Of a stretch of 64,000 nt of DNA, positions 1-7,809 are shown piece after piece (the stretch's first letter is position 1; every line of letters begins with the position of its first letter). This DNA is from Chitinophaga agrisoli (lineage in GTDB: Bacteria; Bacteroidota; Bacteroidia; Chitinophagales; Chitinophagaceae). The stretch spans positions 186,001 through 250,000 of the forward strand of contig NZ_VUOC01000002.1 of assembly GCF_008386695.1 (NCBI RefSeq), written 5' to 3'. The notes beneath the pieces are model-generated. The model was not told the origin of the DNA. It was given only the letters and a program-made list of their open reading frames with translations, and did no database searches. Both the position numbers and the translations under genes were made by a program.

Positions 1-1560
1 CCGGTGCACCATCACATCCGGATAACGGCGGATGGGCGAGGTAAAGTGGCAATAATGCTCAAATCCAAGCCCGTAGTGGCCAATATTATCCGGCGTGTAA
101 ATGGCCTTGGCCATGGTACGGATACCAATGGTCTCCAGCACATGCTGCTCCGGTTTACCCTTGGCCAGCTGCAGCATCTTGTTAAAAGAGCGGGCAATGG
201 AATCCGGGTTATCCAGGTCAAATTTATGACCAAACTTATGCGCAAATACGGAGAACACCTTCAGCTTATCCTCATCCGGCGTATCATGCACGCGGTAAGG
301 GAAAGGCACCGGTTGTTTATTGATCCTGATCTTAGCTACATACTCCGCTACGGTACGGTTGGCCAGCAGCATAAACTCCTCTATCAGCTGGTGCGCTTCC
401 TTGCTTTCCTTTATGACAATGCCAATAGGTGCGCCGTTCTCATCCAGCTTAAAACGTACCTCCTGGGAGGAGAAGTTGATGGCGCCATGGTCAAAGCGCT
501 CCTTACGCAGCAGCTGCGCTATCTTGTTCAGCAGCAGCACTTCCTCTTCATATGGCCCTTCTTTGGTCTCGATAATGTCCTGCACCTCTTCATAGGTAAA
601 GCGGTGTTTGGAATGGATGACCGTACGGCCCAGCCAGTGCTGTTTGATCTCGCCTTTTTCATTCATCTGGAAAACGGCAGAGAACGTCAGCTTATCCTCG
701 TGCGGGCGCAGGGAGCACAGCTCGTTGGAGATCTTCTCCGGCAGCATAGGCAGTACCCTGTCCGGCAGGTATACAGAGGTTGCGCGTTTATCTGATTCTT
801 TGTCCAGCGCGGTATCCGGTAATACGTAATGGCTTACGTCCGCAATATGCACCCCGATCTCATAATAACCGCCCCGCAGCTTTTTGATGGAGATGGCATC
901 GTCAAAATCCTTGGCGTCCACGGGGTCTATGGTGAAAGTGAGCTGTTTACGGAAGTCTTTACGCTTACGTACCTCCGCGGTGGTGATCTTTTCCCTGATC
1001 TCCTGGAGCTCCGCCATTACCTGGTCCGGGAAGCTGAGCGGAAAACCGCTCTCCACCAGGATCTCCTTCATGGCCAGGTCATTGGTATCGCTGGCGTCCA
1101 ACAGTTCTACGATCTCGCCAACCGGTTTGCGGGTCTGCTCGCCCCAGGCTACAATACGTACCACAGCCTTATCGCCGGTCTTAGCCTCTCCCAGGGAGTT
1201 GGCCGGGATATAGATATCCGGTACAAAGGCCCCGCGTTCCGGTACCAGGAATGCAAAGCCTTTATCTTTATTCACCTCCAGGGTGCCTGTAAATTCTGTC
1301 TTTTTGCGTTTAAGGATGTCCGTTACCACGCCTTCCATGCGCCCCATTCCTTTGGATTGCTGCTTTATCACATCCAGCAGCACTTCATCCCCGTCCAGTG
1401 CGGTATTGAGGTTCTTCTGTTTTACAAGGATATCTTTGGTAAGCCCTTCTACGATAACGAAGGCCATTCCCGAACGTGTCATTTCCAGCGTGCCACGGAA
1501 GGTTTTCTTCTGGCTGCTGTCCTTTTTTGGTTTTTTCTTTTTGTTCATCTCATGTCCCAT
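1..1560 (-). CDS. rnr: Ribonuclease R (3' part missing)
   Basis: Processive 3'-5' exoribonuclease that degrades structured RNA in the cytoplasm. The window holds the first 520 codons; the usual length is about 700 to 800, so the rest of the RNB domain and the S1 domain lie beyond base 1. Seen: a Lys-rich N-terminus, two OB/cold-shock-like segments (about residues 20-160, with KGFAFLVPE and YIPANSLGEAKTGD), then the RNB catalytic core with the Asp-rich motif TIDPVDAKDFDDA near residues 209-222. The start ATG at 1560 overlaps the lpxK stop as TAATG, so the two are translationally coupled. A second ATG four codons in is possible. The RNase II/R family is certain; RNase R rather than RNase II is favoured by the N-terminal extension and by the phylum. 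Confidence 0.95.
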   Translation of the reverse strand, partial: MGHEMNKKKKPKKDSSQKKTFRGTLEMTRSGMAFVIVEGLTKDILVKQKNLNTALDGDEVLLDVIKQQSKGMGRMEGVVTDILKRKKTEFTGTLEVNKDKGFAFLVPERGAFVPDIYIPANSLGEAKTGDKAVVRIVAWGEQTRKPVGEIVELLDASDTNDLAMKEILVESGFPLSFPDQVMAELQEIREKITTAEVRKRKDFRKQLTFTIDPVDAKDFDDAISIKKLRGGYYEIGVHIADVSHYVLPDTALDKESDKRATSVYLPDRVLPMLPEKISNELCSLRPHEDKLTFSAVFQMNEKGEIKQHWLGRTVIHSKHRFTYEEVQDIIETKEGPYEEEVLLLNKIAQLLRKERFDHGAINFSSQEVRFKLDENGAPIGIVIKESKEAHQLIEEFMLLANRTVAEYVAKIRINKQPVPFPYRVHDTPDEDKLKVFSVFAHKFGHKFDLDNPDSIARSFNKMLQLAKGKPEQHVLETIGIRTMAKAIYTPDNIGHYGLGFEHYCHFTSPIRRYPDVMVHR

Positions 1561-2636
1561 TAAGTTCTAATATATCCGCCCCACCCCTGCATATAATCAA
1601 AAATATAATTATTAAATGAATTCCCTTCGCCGGAGAGGAAAGATATTTCCACGGGCATCACTGCAATTTGCAGGCCCAGTTCCTGTAAACGGGGTTGCAG
1701 GAGGTGCAGGCGTACGGCGTCCTTCTCGGTGGTGACCACCAGCTTTTGCGTGCCTGGTAAGTCTTTCAGCTCTTTGCTCACCTTCTCCAGGTCGTTATTG
1801 CTGTAGTAATAATGGTCCGGAAAAGGCAGCAGGAACACCTCATTATAATGTTCCTTCAAATGCTGTACCAGCGGCGCGGGCCTGGCTATCCCGCATACCA
1901 GCAGCAGGGTGGCCTCCGGCGATACGGTCACCGGCTCCTGGGTAAACATATCGTATAAAGCGCCGTATTGCAGGCAGGTAAAGAACAGGCGTTGATGCGG
2001 CAAGGGGGCTATTTCATCCCGCAGGACCTGTTTACGGGTTTCCGTGAGGTCTGACGGGCATTTGGATACAATGATGCAATTAGCCCTTTCATATCCTTTC
2101 CGCCCTTCGCGCAGGCGGCCAAAAGGCACTACATGGTCGCGGGTAAAGGGGCGGTTATATTCGGTGATCAGTATGTTCAAACCGGGTTTGATGGAACGGT
2201 GCTGGAAGGCATCGTCCAGCAGCACCACCTGCGTATCCGGTTTTTCGCCCAGCAGCTGGGGAATGGCCAGCATACGTTCCTCTCCCACGCTTACGCTGAT
2301 GTCCGGGAATTTCTGGTGAAATTGCATGGGCTCGTCGCCCAGGTGGGCGGCTGTGCTGTTTTCGTCTGCCAGCAGGTAGCCGCGGCTGCGGCGGTTATAA
2401 CCCCGGCTCAGCGTGGCTACCACAAAATGATCTTTGAGCAGGCGTATCAGGTATTCTACATGCGGCGTTTTGCCGGTGCCGCCTACAGACAGGTTGCCTA
2501 CCGCAATGGTGGGCAGGTCAAAGCTAACGGCGGTAAGGGTACCGGCATCGTACAGGCGGTTACGTATCCACATCACCAGGCCGTATAAGAGGGATATAGG
2601 ATATAACAGGATCTTCAGGTATTGCAGCACTTTCAC
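1560..2636 (-). CDS. lpxK: Tetraacyldisaccharide 4'-kinase
   Basis: Phosphorylates the 4' position of the lipid A disaccharide precursor at the inner face of the cytoplasmic membrane. The 358-residue protein has a hydrophobic N-terminal segment (about residues 7-22) typical of the membrane anchor, followed by the P-loop region GNLSVGGTGKTP (about residues 47-58) and the DDAFQHR motif typical of LpxK. The start is GTG; an in-frame stop just upstream leaves no earlier choice. It follows fau with a 6-base gap and overlaps rnr by one base. The four-gene leftward set bioD-fau-lpxK-rnr looks like one transcript although the products share no pathway. Confidence 0.95.
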   Translation of the reverse strand: MKVLQYLKILLYPISLLYGLVMWIRNRLYDAGTLTAVSFDLPTIAVGNLSVGGTGKTPHVEYLIRLLKDHFVVATLSRGYNRRSRGYLLADENSTAAHLGDEPMQFHQKFPDISVSVGEERMLAIPQLLGEKPDTQVVLLDDAFQHRSIKPGLNILITEYNRPFTRDHVVPFGRLREGRKGYERANCIIVSKCPSDLTETRKQVLRDEIAPLPHQRLFFTCLQYGALYDMFTQEPVTVSPEATLLLVCGIARPAPLVQHLKEHYNEVFLLPFPDHYYYSNNDLEKVSKELKDLPGTQKLVVTTEKDAVRLHLLQPRLQELGLQIAVMPVEISFLSGEGNSFNNYIFDYMQGWGGYIRT

Positions 2637-2642
2637 GGTTAA

Positions 2643-3224
2643 TTATATTTTTTGAAATTGATAGATGGCATAGGGTGTAATGGCGGTTTGCAGGCGTATA
2701 TCGCGGTCATCGGTATCCACGATCACGTTAACGGGCTCAAACAGGGAAAGGCCAATAGTGCGGGTATCCGGCCGGCATTGTTGCAGAAAGCGGTCATACA
2801 TGCCTTTGCCGTAGCCTACCCGGTGGCCGGTACGGTCAAAGGCCAGCAATGGCACAAATACCATGTCCAGCAAAGCGGGCGCTATATGAGCGCCCCCTGC
2901 AGGCTCCGGAATGCCGTATTTGCTTTTTACCAGGGTGGTATGTTCATCCCAGAGGAAATGCTCCATTTCGCAGGTGGCCAGATCAGCCTTGCCCAGCACC
3001 CACTGTACCGCCGGATAGGCCTTGCGCAGCCATTCGATGATGGGCCAGGTGTTCACCTCCTTTTTGGCGGCAATCGGTAAAAAGATGTGTGCCCATTGTA
3101 CGCCGCTGAAATCCAGCTGTTGGCAATTGGCCAGCAAGCCATGATTTAGCTCATCGGCGGCCTCCGGCGACAGATTAAGGCGCTGTTCGAGGAAATGTTT
3201 TCGTATATCTGTTTTAGTGAGCAA
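2643..3224 (-). CDS. fau: 5-formyltetrahydrofolate cyclo-ligase
   Basis: Converts 5-formyl-THF to 5,10-methenyl-THF using ATP, rescuing an inhibitory folate form. The 193-residue length is standard. The C-terminal half carries the family signature with VFVPLLAFD followed by GYGKGMYDRFL (about residues 122-148), which forms the nucleotide and folate site. The only available start is TTG at 3224: an in-frame TAA lies three codons upstream and no ATG occurs near the N-terminus. It sits between bioD (24-base gap) and lpxK (6-base gap) on the same strand. Confidence 0.92.
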   Translation of the reverse strand: MLTKTDIRKHFLEQRLNLSPEAADELNHGLLANCQQLDFSGVQWAHIFLPIAAKKEVNTWPIIEWLRKAYPAVQWVLGKADLATCEMEHFLWDEHTTLVKSKYGIPEPAGGAHIAPALLDMVFVPLLAFDRTGHRVGYGKGMYDRFLQQCRPDTRTIGLSLFEPVNVIVDTDDRDIRLQTAITPYAIYQFQKI

Positions 3225-3248
3225 GTTTTTTTAGCTTTTAGCGGTTAG

Positions 3249-3899
3249 CTAGTGCGGGTAGCCGGCAGCGCTAATAATACCTTTCAATTGCTCCGCTGTC
3301 TGCTTCACAAACGCCTTATCCACCTGCTGCACCTGCGGTATACGCCCCAGTTTGGGATACCCGCTCCAGCGCACTATATCATCCTCATTGCTGTGGTATT
3401 CCCCGCTGAAGATCCAGCCCAATACAGGCGCTTTTTGCTGTTGCAGGACCCGGGCGGTTAACATGGCGTGGTTAATACTACCCAGGTAATTCTGCGCTAC
3501 AATGATCACATTGGCTTGTAACTGCAGGATAAAATCCAGCGTAAACACCTCCTCATTCAGCGGCACCATCAGCCCGCCGGCGCCTTCTATTACCAACGGC
3601 CGGTCTGCTGGTTGTATAACCGTTGCCTGCTGCAGGATGGGCGCCACCTCGATCTGCACCTGTTCCATACGGGCGGCCAGGTGCGGAGATGCCGGTTCCC
3701 GCAGGCAATATACTTCTTTATGACATACGGATGTCGTATTGGAGAGCAGGGACCGGATAGTTTCCGTATCCGTACCTTCTTCCAGCCCGGTCTGTACCGG
3801 TTTCCAATAATCTGCGCACAATGCTTCCGTTACACAGGCGGATGTAAGCGTTTTGCCCACGCCGGTGCCTATACCGGTAATGAATATTCGGTTACTCAT
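3249..3899 (-). CDS. bioD: ATP-dependent dethiobiotin synthetase
   Basis: Closes the ureido ring of dethiobiotin from 7,8-diaminopelargonate, CO2 and ATP in biotin synthesis. The 216-residue protein starts with the family P-loop FITGIGTGVGKT (residues 5-16) and has the second signature VIEGAGGLMVPL (about 103-114) and KPVQTG (about 33-38). No other bio gene is in the window. A near-perfect promoter (TTTG, 20 bases, TATCTTTG) ends 7 bases before the ATG, so the mRNA is probably almost leaderless. A decayed copy of this gene's 5' end lies just upstream. Confidence 0.95.
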   Translation of the reverse strand: MSNRIFITGIGTGVGKTLTSACVTEALCADYWKPVQTGLEEGTDTETIRSLLSNTTSVCHKEVYCLREPASPHLAARMEQVQIEVAPILQQATVIQPADRPLVIEGAGGLMVPLNEEVFTLDFILQLQANVIIVAQNYLGSINHAMLTARVLQQQKAPVLGWIFSGEYHSNEDDIVRWSGYPKLGRIPQVQQVDKAFVKQTAEQLKGIISAAGYPH

Positions 3900-4010
3900 A
3901 ACGCGGCAAAGATAGCGAGTTGTAAGGGTCTACACAAACGGTAGTACCTGTGCTGCTCACGCCAATGACTGTACCTGCAACGAATAGCCGGCTATTCATC
4001 ACACGACAGA
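3892..4010 (-). pseudogene. Decayed duplicate of the bioD 5' end
   Basis: Reading leftward from an ATG at 3999, the sequence aligns without gaps over about 85 bases with the start of bioD at roughly 60-67% identity by hand count, including bases upstream of the ATG. The translation begins MNSRLFVAGTVIGVSST, against MSNRIFITGIGTGVGKT in bioD; the P-loop Lys is lost (GVGKT has become GVSST). The frame stays open for 35 codons and stops inside the bioD start region at 3892. It looks like the remnant of a tandem duplication covering promoter and start codon, not a working gene. Chance similarity is unlikely but was not tested statistically. Confidence 0.45.
3907..3938 (-). promoter_or_regulatory. 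bioD operon promoter, Bacteroidota type
   Basis: On the minus strand TTTG (3938-3935) is followed after 20 bases by TATCTTTG (3914-3907), matching the Bacteroidota -33/-7 consensus TTTG-N19-21-TAnnTTTG. Only 7 bases separate the -7 element from the bioD ATG, which predicts a very short or absent leader. Confidence 0.65.
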
Positions 4011-4050
4011 AGATCAAAACAAAATGGGTTGAAAAATATTTGAGAGGGGC

Positions 4051-4611
4051 TTAGAAGTGGAATTCTGTTTGGAGAAGGCCGGAACGTATAAAGCCTTCTG
4101 TTTGGGCTAACGCTTTGTACTTATTATTTACTAGCTGGAATCCTTGCACGGACTTTTCATAAGGATCAATGATCCAATATTCCTGAACGCCGCAACGCTC
4201 GTAAACATCTTTCTTTTGGCGCCGATCGTATTTGCCGGTAGACGGTGACAGGATCTCTATGACCAGATCCTGAGCGCCATAGATCCCCTTCTTTTTAACG
4301 ATCGACTGTCTTGCTTTGCTGATGAAGATAATATCTGGCTGAAAGGCGTTCTCATCATCCAGGTAAACATCCAATGGCGATATCCATACTTCCCCGAGAT
4401 CGTGGTCATCCACAAAAATTGCCATTACCTTGTATATCTTCGCCAGCATTCTTTGGTGGTTGGTGGTTGGTGCTGGAGACATTATAAGTATATTCTCTAT
4501 TAATTGGACTAACGTACCTTCCGGAAGGTATTCAAAGACCTCCATCATGGTGCGGGGCGGTATGGTAGAAATAGGTTTGGGCATTGTCAGGGTTTGCATC
4601 TCTGCTAACAT
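4051..4611 (-). CDS. Uma2-family (DUF820) endonuclease-like protein
   Basis: A PD-(D/E)XK-like family of unknown cellular role, abundant in cyanobacteria and present in Bacteroidota. The 186-residue product shows the conserved blocks in order: GTLVQLIENILIM (about residues 33-45), SPLDVYLD, FQPDIIFIS (metal-binding Asp), LVIEILSPST (catalytic Glu), then KKDVYERCGVQEYWIIDP (Lys and the C-terminal Asp-Pro). I chose ATG 4611 rather than the TTG two codons upstream. It stands alone, leftward, upstream of bioD, with its own promoter. Substrate and function are not known. Confidence 0.85.
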   Translation of the reverse strand: MLAEMQTLTMPKPISTIPPRTMMEVFEYLPEGTLVQLIENILIMSPAPTTNHQRMLAKIYKVMAIFVDDHDLGEVWISPLDVYLDDENAFQPDIIFISKARQSIVKKKGIYGAQDLVIEILSPSTGKYDRRQKKDVYERCGVQEYWIIDPYEKSVQGFQLVNNKYKALAQTEGFIRSGLLQTEFHF

Positions 4612-4627
4612 ATACAAACATTTCAGA

Positions 4628-4635
4628 CAAATCTA
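4628..4635 (-). promoter_or_regulatory. -7 element for the Uma2-family gene
   Basis: TAGATTTG on the minus strand matches TAnnTTTG and ends 16 bases before the ATG at 4611. A GTTG sits 20 bases upstream as a 3-of-4 match to the -33 TTTG. Confidence 0.45.
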
Positions 4636-4701
4636 CATGATTTGGTTTTCCCTACCAACTTATTCATGATCAGAGTTTTATCAGTCTGCCATTTTTTATC
4701 T

Positions 4702-4709
4702 TATTTTCG
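4702..4709 (+). promoter_or_regulatory. Possible -7 element for cbs
   Basis: TATTTTCG is one base off TAnnTTTG and lies 22 bases before the ATG. No clean -33 TTTG is seen. Confidence 0.3.
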
Positions 4710-4731
4710 CTACAGTTAACAACCTGCTCAT

Positions 4732-6090
4732 ATGAAGTTCTGTAACAACATACTCGAAACGATAGGTAATACCCCTTTAGTAAAGCTAAACCGCGTTACC
4801 GCTGCCTTACCCTGCACCGTACTGGCCAAAGTAGAATCCTTTAACCCTGGCAACTCCATCAAGGACCGCATGGCGGTGAAGATGGTAGAAGTAGCGGAAC
4901 AAAAAGGGCTGCTCAAACCGGGCGGCACCATTATCGAAGGCACCTCCGGCAATACCGGTATGGGCCTGGCCCTGGCCGCGGTGATCAAAGGTTATAAATG
5001 CATCTTCACCACTACTGATAAACAGTCCAAGGAAAAGATGGATATCCTCAAAGCTGTAGGCGCAGAAGTAATTGTATGCCCTACCAATGTGGAACCGGAT
5101 GATCCCCGCTCCTATTACTCTGTAGCGCGCCGTCTGGCCACAGAGATTCCCAACTCTTTTTATGTGAACCAATATGATAACCTGGCCAACCGCGATGCGC
5201 ATTATGAGCAGACCGGCCCGGAAATATGGGAACAAACGGATGGTAAGATCACGCACCTGGTAGTGGCCACCGGCACTGGCGGCACCGTTACCGGCACCGG
5301 GCAATATCTGAAGGAAAAGAACCCTGCGATACAGGTATGGGCTATTGACAGTTATGGCTCCCTGCTGAAGAAATACCACGAGACCGGCGAGCTGGATATG
5401 AGCGAAGTGTATCCCTACATTACAGAAGGTATTGGAGAAGATTTTGTGCCGCAGAACTATGATATGAAACTGATCGATCACTTCGAAAAAGTAACGGATA
5501 AAGATGGCGCCGTAATGGCCCGCCGCATTGCCAAAGAAGAAGGCATCTTTGTAGGTTACTCCGCCGGCTCTGCCATTGCCGGGCTGTTACAGCTGAAAAG
5601 CAAGCTAAAGCCGACCGACCTGGTGGTAGTGGTATTCCATGACCATGGCAGCCGTTATGTAGGCAAAGTATATAATGATCAGTGGATGATGGAACGCGGC
5701 TTCCTGGATGTGAAGACCGTGAAGGACGTAGTGAACGCGCGCCGGAACCTGCCGCTGGTGACCATCACCGAAGAAGAAAAAGTAAGCGATGCCATTGCCA
5801 AGATGAAGAAATTCGAGATTGAGCATATACCCGTACTGCATAATGGCGATGTAATAGGCGCTGTTTCTGAAGGCGGTCTGTTTAATAAGCTGATGGATAA
5901 TGCGCACCTGAAAGACGCGCAGATCAGGCAGGTGATGCAGCCGGCGTTTCCTCAGGTAAGCATGGATACGCCTATCGATAAATTGTCCGTGTACATTAAC
6001 AAGGAAAACGGCGCAGTGCTGGCTAAAGATGAAAGCGGCAGCTTCCATATTGTTACCAAATACGATATTATCCAGGCACTGGGCAGCTGA
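4732..6090 (+). CDS. cbs: Cystathionine beta-synthase (PLP domain plus CBS pair)
   Basis: PLP enzyme that condenses serine (or acetylserine) with homocysteine to cystathionine. The 452-residue protein has a fold-type II PLP domain: ETIGNTPLVKL (about residues 9-19), NPGNSIKDRMA with the Schiff-base Lys (about 39-49), GTSGNTG for substrate binding (about 69-75), and the phosphate loop GTGGTVTGTG (about 183-192). Two CBS repeats follow from about residue 330. The DHGSRYVGKVYND block is typical of cystathionine beta-synthase rather than O-acetylserine sulfhydrylase. A BtuF-like gene follows after 8 bases. Cysteine-synthase activity cannot be excluded from sequence alone. Confidence 0.9.
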   Translation: MKFCNNILETIGNTPLVKLNRVTAALPCTVLAKVESFNPGNSIKDRMAVKMVEVAEQKGLLKPGGTIIEGTSGNTGMGLALAAVIKGYKCIFTTTDKQSKEKMDILKAVGAEVIVCPTNVEPDDPRSYYSVARRLATEIPNSFYVNQYDNLANRDAHYEQTGPEIWEQTDGKITHLVVATGTGGTVTGTGQYLKEKNPAIQVWAIDSYGSLLKKYHETGELDMSEVYPYITEGIGEDFVPQNYDMKLIDHFEKVTDKDGAVMARRIAKEEGIFVGYSAGSAIAGLLQLKSKLKPTDLVVVVFHDHGSRYVGKVYNDQWMMERGFLDVKTVKDVVNARRNLPLVTITEEEKVSDAIAKMKKFEIEHIPVLHNGDVIGAVSEGGLFNKLMDNAHLKDAQIRQVMQPAFPQVSMDTPIDKLSVYINKENGAVLAKDESGSFHIVTKYDIIQALGS

Positions 6091-6098
6091 GCGTAATA

Positions 6099-6923
6099 AT
6101 GGAAGACCGTACCTACATAGATCAGATGGGGCGTAGCGTGACAATACCGGTCATGCCCAGGCGCATTGTTTCCGTGGTGCCCTCTCAAACGGAGCTGCTG
6201 TTCCACCTGGGCCTGGACGAGGAAGTGACAGGTATTACTAAATTCTGTGTACATCCGGAACAGTGGTTCCGGCACAAAAAACGCATTGGCGGCACTAAAA
6301 AGCTGCACCTGGATGAGATCCGTGCGCTGCAGCCGGATCTGATCATCGCCAATAAAGAAGAAAATCAGCAGGAAGATATTACCGCGCTCATGGCGGAATT
6401 CCCGGTTTGGATAAGCGATATACAAACTTTGGAAGACGCCTTGCAGATGATACGGGAGGTAGGCGTTATCACCGGCCGCGCCCAGCAGGGGCAGCAACTC
6501 AGCCAGCTGGTACAGCAGGAGTTTGCCACGCTGGCCGCCAGCCTGCCGCCTAACCCGGCGCCTATGTACGCCGCCTATTTTATCTGGCGTAATCCCTGGA
6601 TGACAGTAGGCAGGGACACTTTTATCCACGACATGCTCAGGACCTGCGGGCTGCAGCCTGTTTTTGCGGAGGCCAGGCGTTACCCGGCCGTCTCCCTGGA
6701 GGAATTGCAGACCGCCTTTAGCCAGGTACCGCCGGAGCGGCAGCTGGTCTTATTGTCCTCTGAGCCCTATCCTTTCAGGGAAGCACATATCGCAGAGATC
6801 AGGGCTGTACTGCCGGCGGCGCAGATCTTACTGGTAGATGGAGAAATGTTCTCCTGGTACGGCAGCCGCTTACTGGAAGCCCCCCGGTATTTTAAGCAGC
6901 TTTTTCAGCCTGTATTCCTGTAG
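6099..6923 (+). CDS. BtuF-like helical-backbone metal/cobalamin-binding protein
   Basis: Member of the periplasmic-binding family that carries cobalamin, haem or siderophore-bound iron (BtuF/FepB type). The 274-residue product shows RIVSVVPSQTELLFHLGL near residues 22-39, LQPDLIIANKEENQ near 80-93 and a C-terminal lobe with LLVDGEMFSWYGSRLLEAP. No signal peptide or lipobox is visible, so as written the protein would be cytoplasmic, unlike typical BtuF. Similar leaderless forms are annotated as cobalamin-binding proteins in Bacteroidota. It starts 8 bases after cbs and is probably cotranscribed; no permease or ATPase gene is adjacent. Confidence 0.7.
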   Translation: MEDRTYIDQMGRSVTIPVMPRRIVSVVPSQTELLFHLGLDEEVTGITKFCVHPEQWFRHKKRIGGTKKLHLDEIRALQPDLIIANKEENQQEDITALMAEFPVWISDIQTLEDALQMIREVGVITGRAQQGQQLSQLVQQEFATLAASLPPNPAPMYAAYFIWRNPWMTVGRDTFIHDMLRTCGLQPVFAEARRYPAVSLEELQTAFSQVPPERQLVLLSSEPYPFREAHIAEIRAVLPAAQILLVDGEMFSWYGSRLLEAPRYFKQLFQPVFL

Positions 6924-6925
6924 TT

Positions 6926-6989
6926 GAACGCTATTACCCCGGTTGCGAACGCTTTTACCCCGGGGTGTGAACGCTTTTAATAGGGGTGT
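6926..6989. repeat. Three tandem 21-22 bp units
   Basis: Three imperfect units starting GAACGCTWTTA follow directly after the stop of the preceding gene: 6926-6946, 6947-6968 and 6969-6989. The first two share GAACGCTnTTACCCCGG; the third has lost part of the CCCC core. Function unknown. Confidence 0.6.
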
Positions 6990-7117
6990 ACTATGGGTTG
7001 CACATAAGCAAACCTTATCTTTCTCACGGCGCCGGCAACCCCCGCCGCACTACCGCCGTAAACATATATATAACACCTGTTCTCCCTGCAGATCTTTCAC
7101 CTAAACCTACAACCAAG

Positions 7118-7546
7118 ATGGAAAGAAGGGACTTTGTCAGCAATATGGGCCTGATGCTGGCCCTGGCATGCGCAGGCGGATTGGCGGCCTGTAGCAGGAA
7201 TAGTGCAGATATGCCCGGTCCCGGGGGCGGAGGCGCTGCGTTTACAGCCGACCTTAACACAGAATTACAGAACGTGGGCCAGTTTAAGATAGGAGGCGGC
7301 GCTATTGTGATCCGTGTAGCAGCGGGCAATACGCCGTCCTCCTTTGCCGCCCTTACCAGCACCTGCACGCACGAAGGCTGCACCGTAGCCAGTTTTAACA
7401 GTACTACCAACCTCATTGAGTGTAACGCGCCCTGCGGTCACGGTAGCCGGTATACCACTACCGGCGCCGTGCAAACGGGGCCAGCCACTAGGGCGCTTAC
7501 CCAAAAAACAGCGACCATCAGCGGCAATACCCTCACGGTGAGTTAA
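7118..7546 (+). CDS. Rieske [2Fe-2S] lipoprotein with atypical second motif
   Basis: Putative envelope electron-transfer protein. The 142-residue product has a lipoprotein signal (ERRDF at the N-terminus, hydrophobic core, lipobox LAAC near residue 28). The Rieske domain shows the first ligand motif CTHEGC and a second motif CNAPCGHGS. Canonical Rieske proteins have C-x-C-H-G-S there, so two residues are inserted between the cysteines and one between Cys and His. I chose ATG 7118 because the longer frame from 6986 would begin upstream of a TATCTTTC promoter-like element (7016-7023) and would bury the signal peptide. Redox partner unknown; no cytochrome genes are adjacent. Confidence 0.8.
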   Translation: MERRDFVSNMGLMLALACAGGLAACSRNSADMPGPGGGGAAFTADLNTELQNVGQFKIGGGAIVIRVAAGNTPSSFAALTSTCTHEGCTVASFNSTTNLIECNAPCGHGSRYTTTGAVQTGPATRALTQKTATISGNTLTVS

Positions 7547-7586
7547 TTCAATCGACCACTCACTGATACTATTTTACCATCCCTCT

Positions 7587-7631
7587 CCAGGGCTTCTCCC
7601 AGGTTCCATCCAGGCTTGACCCAGGCTTTTT
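7587..7631. repeat. Four tandem 11-12 bp CCAGG units
   Basis: Four units, each beginning CCAGG, at 7587, 7599, 7610 and 7621, lie in the 263-base gap between the Rieske gene and fbaA. The rest of the gap holds only the fbaA promoter and no gene that I can support. Confidence 0.45.
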
Positions 7632-7749
7632 GTAGCTCCGGGGCATTTGGTAATATAATATCAACCGTTTTCGGCCTTTTTTGATGGATCCATCAATTTT
7701 CCCGGCGGGTGCTGGAAGTCATCTAATGATAGCTTTTTACCTTCCGCCT

Positions 7750-7779
7750 TTTGCTTTCTGCATTTTCCCATTATATTTG
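7750..7779 (+). promoter_or_regulatory. fbaA promoter
   Basis: TTTG (7750-7753), 18 bases, then TATATTTG (7772-7779), a good Bacteroidota promoter with a spacer one base short. It ends 30 bases before the ATG at 7810 and shows that the longer frame opening at 7681 is not the real start. Confidence 0.6.
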
Positions 7780-7809
7780 CCCTCCGTAAACTGTAAACAA
7801 TCAAAAGAT

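Noticed and set aside
4-1563. Long plus-strand frames opposite rnr
   Set aside because: They lie antisense to the RNase R gene, which has clear family motifs in its own frame; the same holds for the long frames opposite cbs, SusC, the giant genes and the M1 peptidase.
7681-7809. Longer N-terminus for the aldolase
   Set aside because: The added 43 codons contain the promoter and no aldolase sequence; the family length fits the ATG at 7810.
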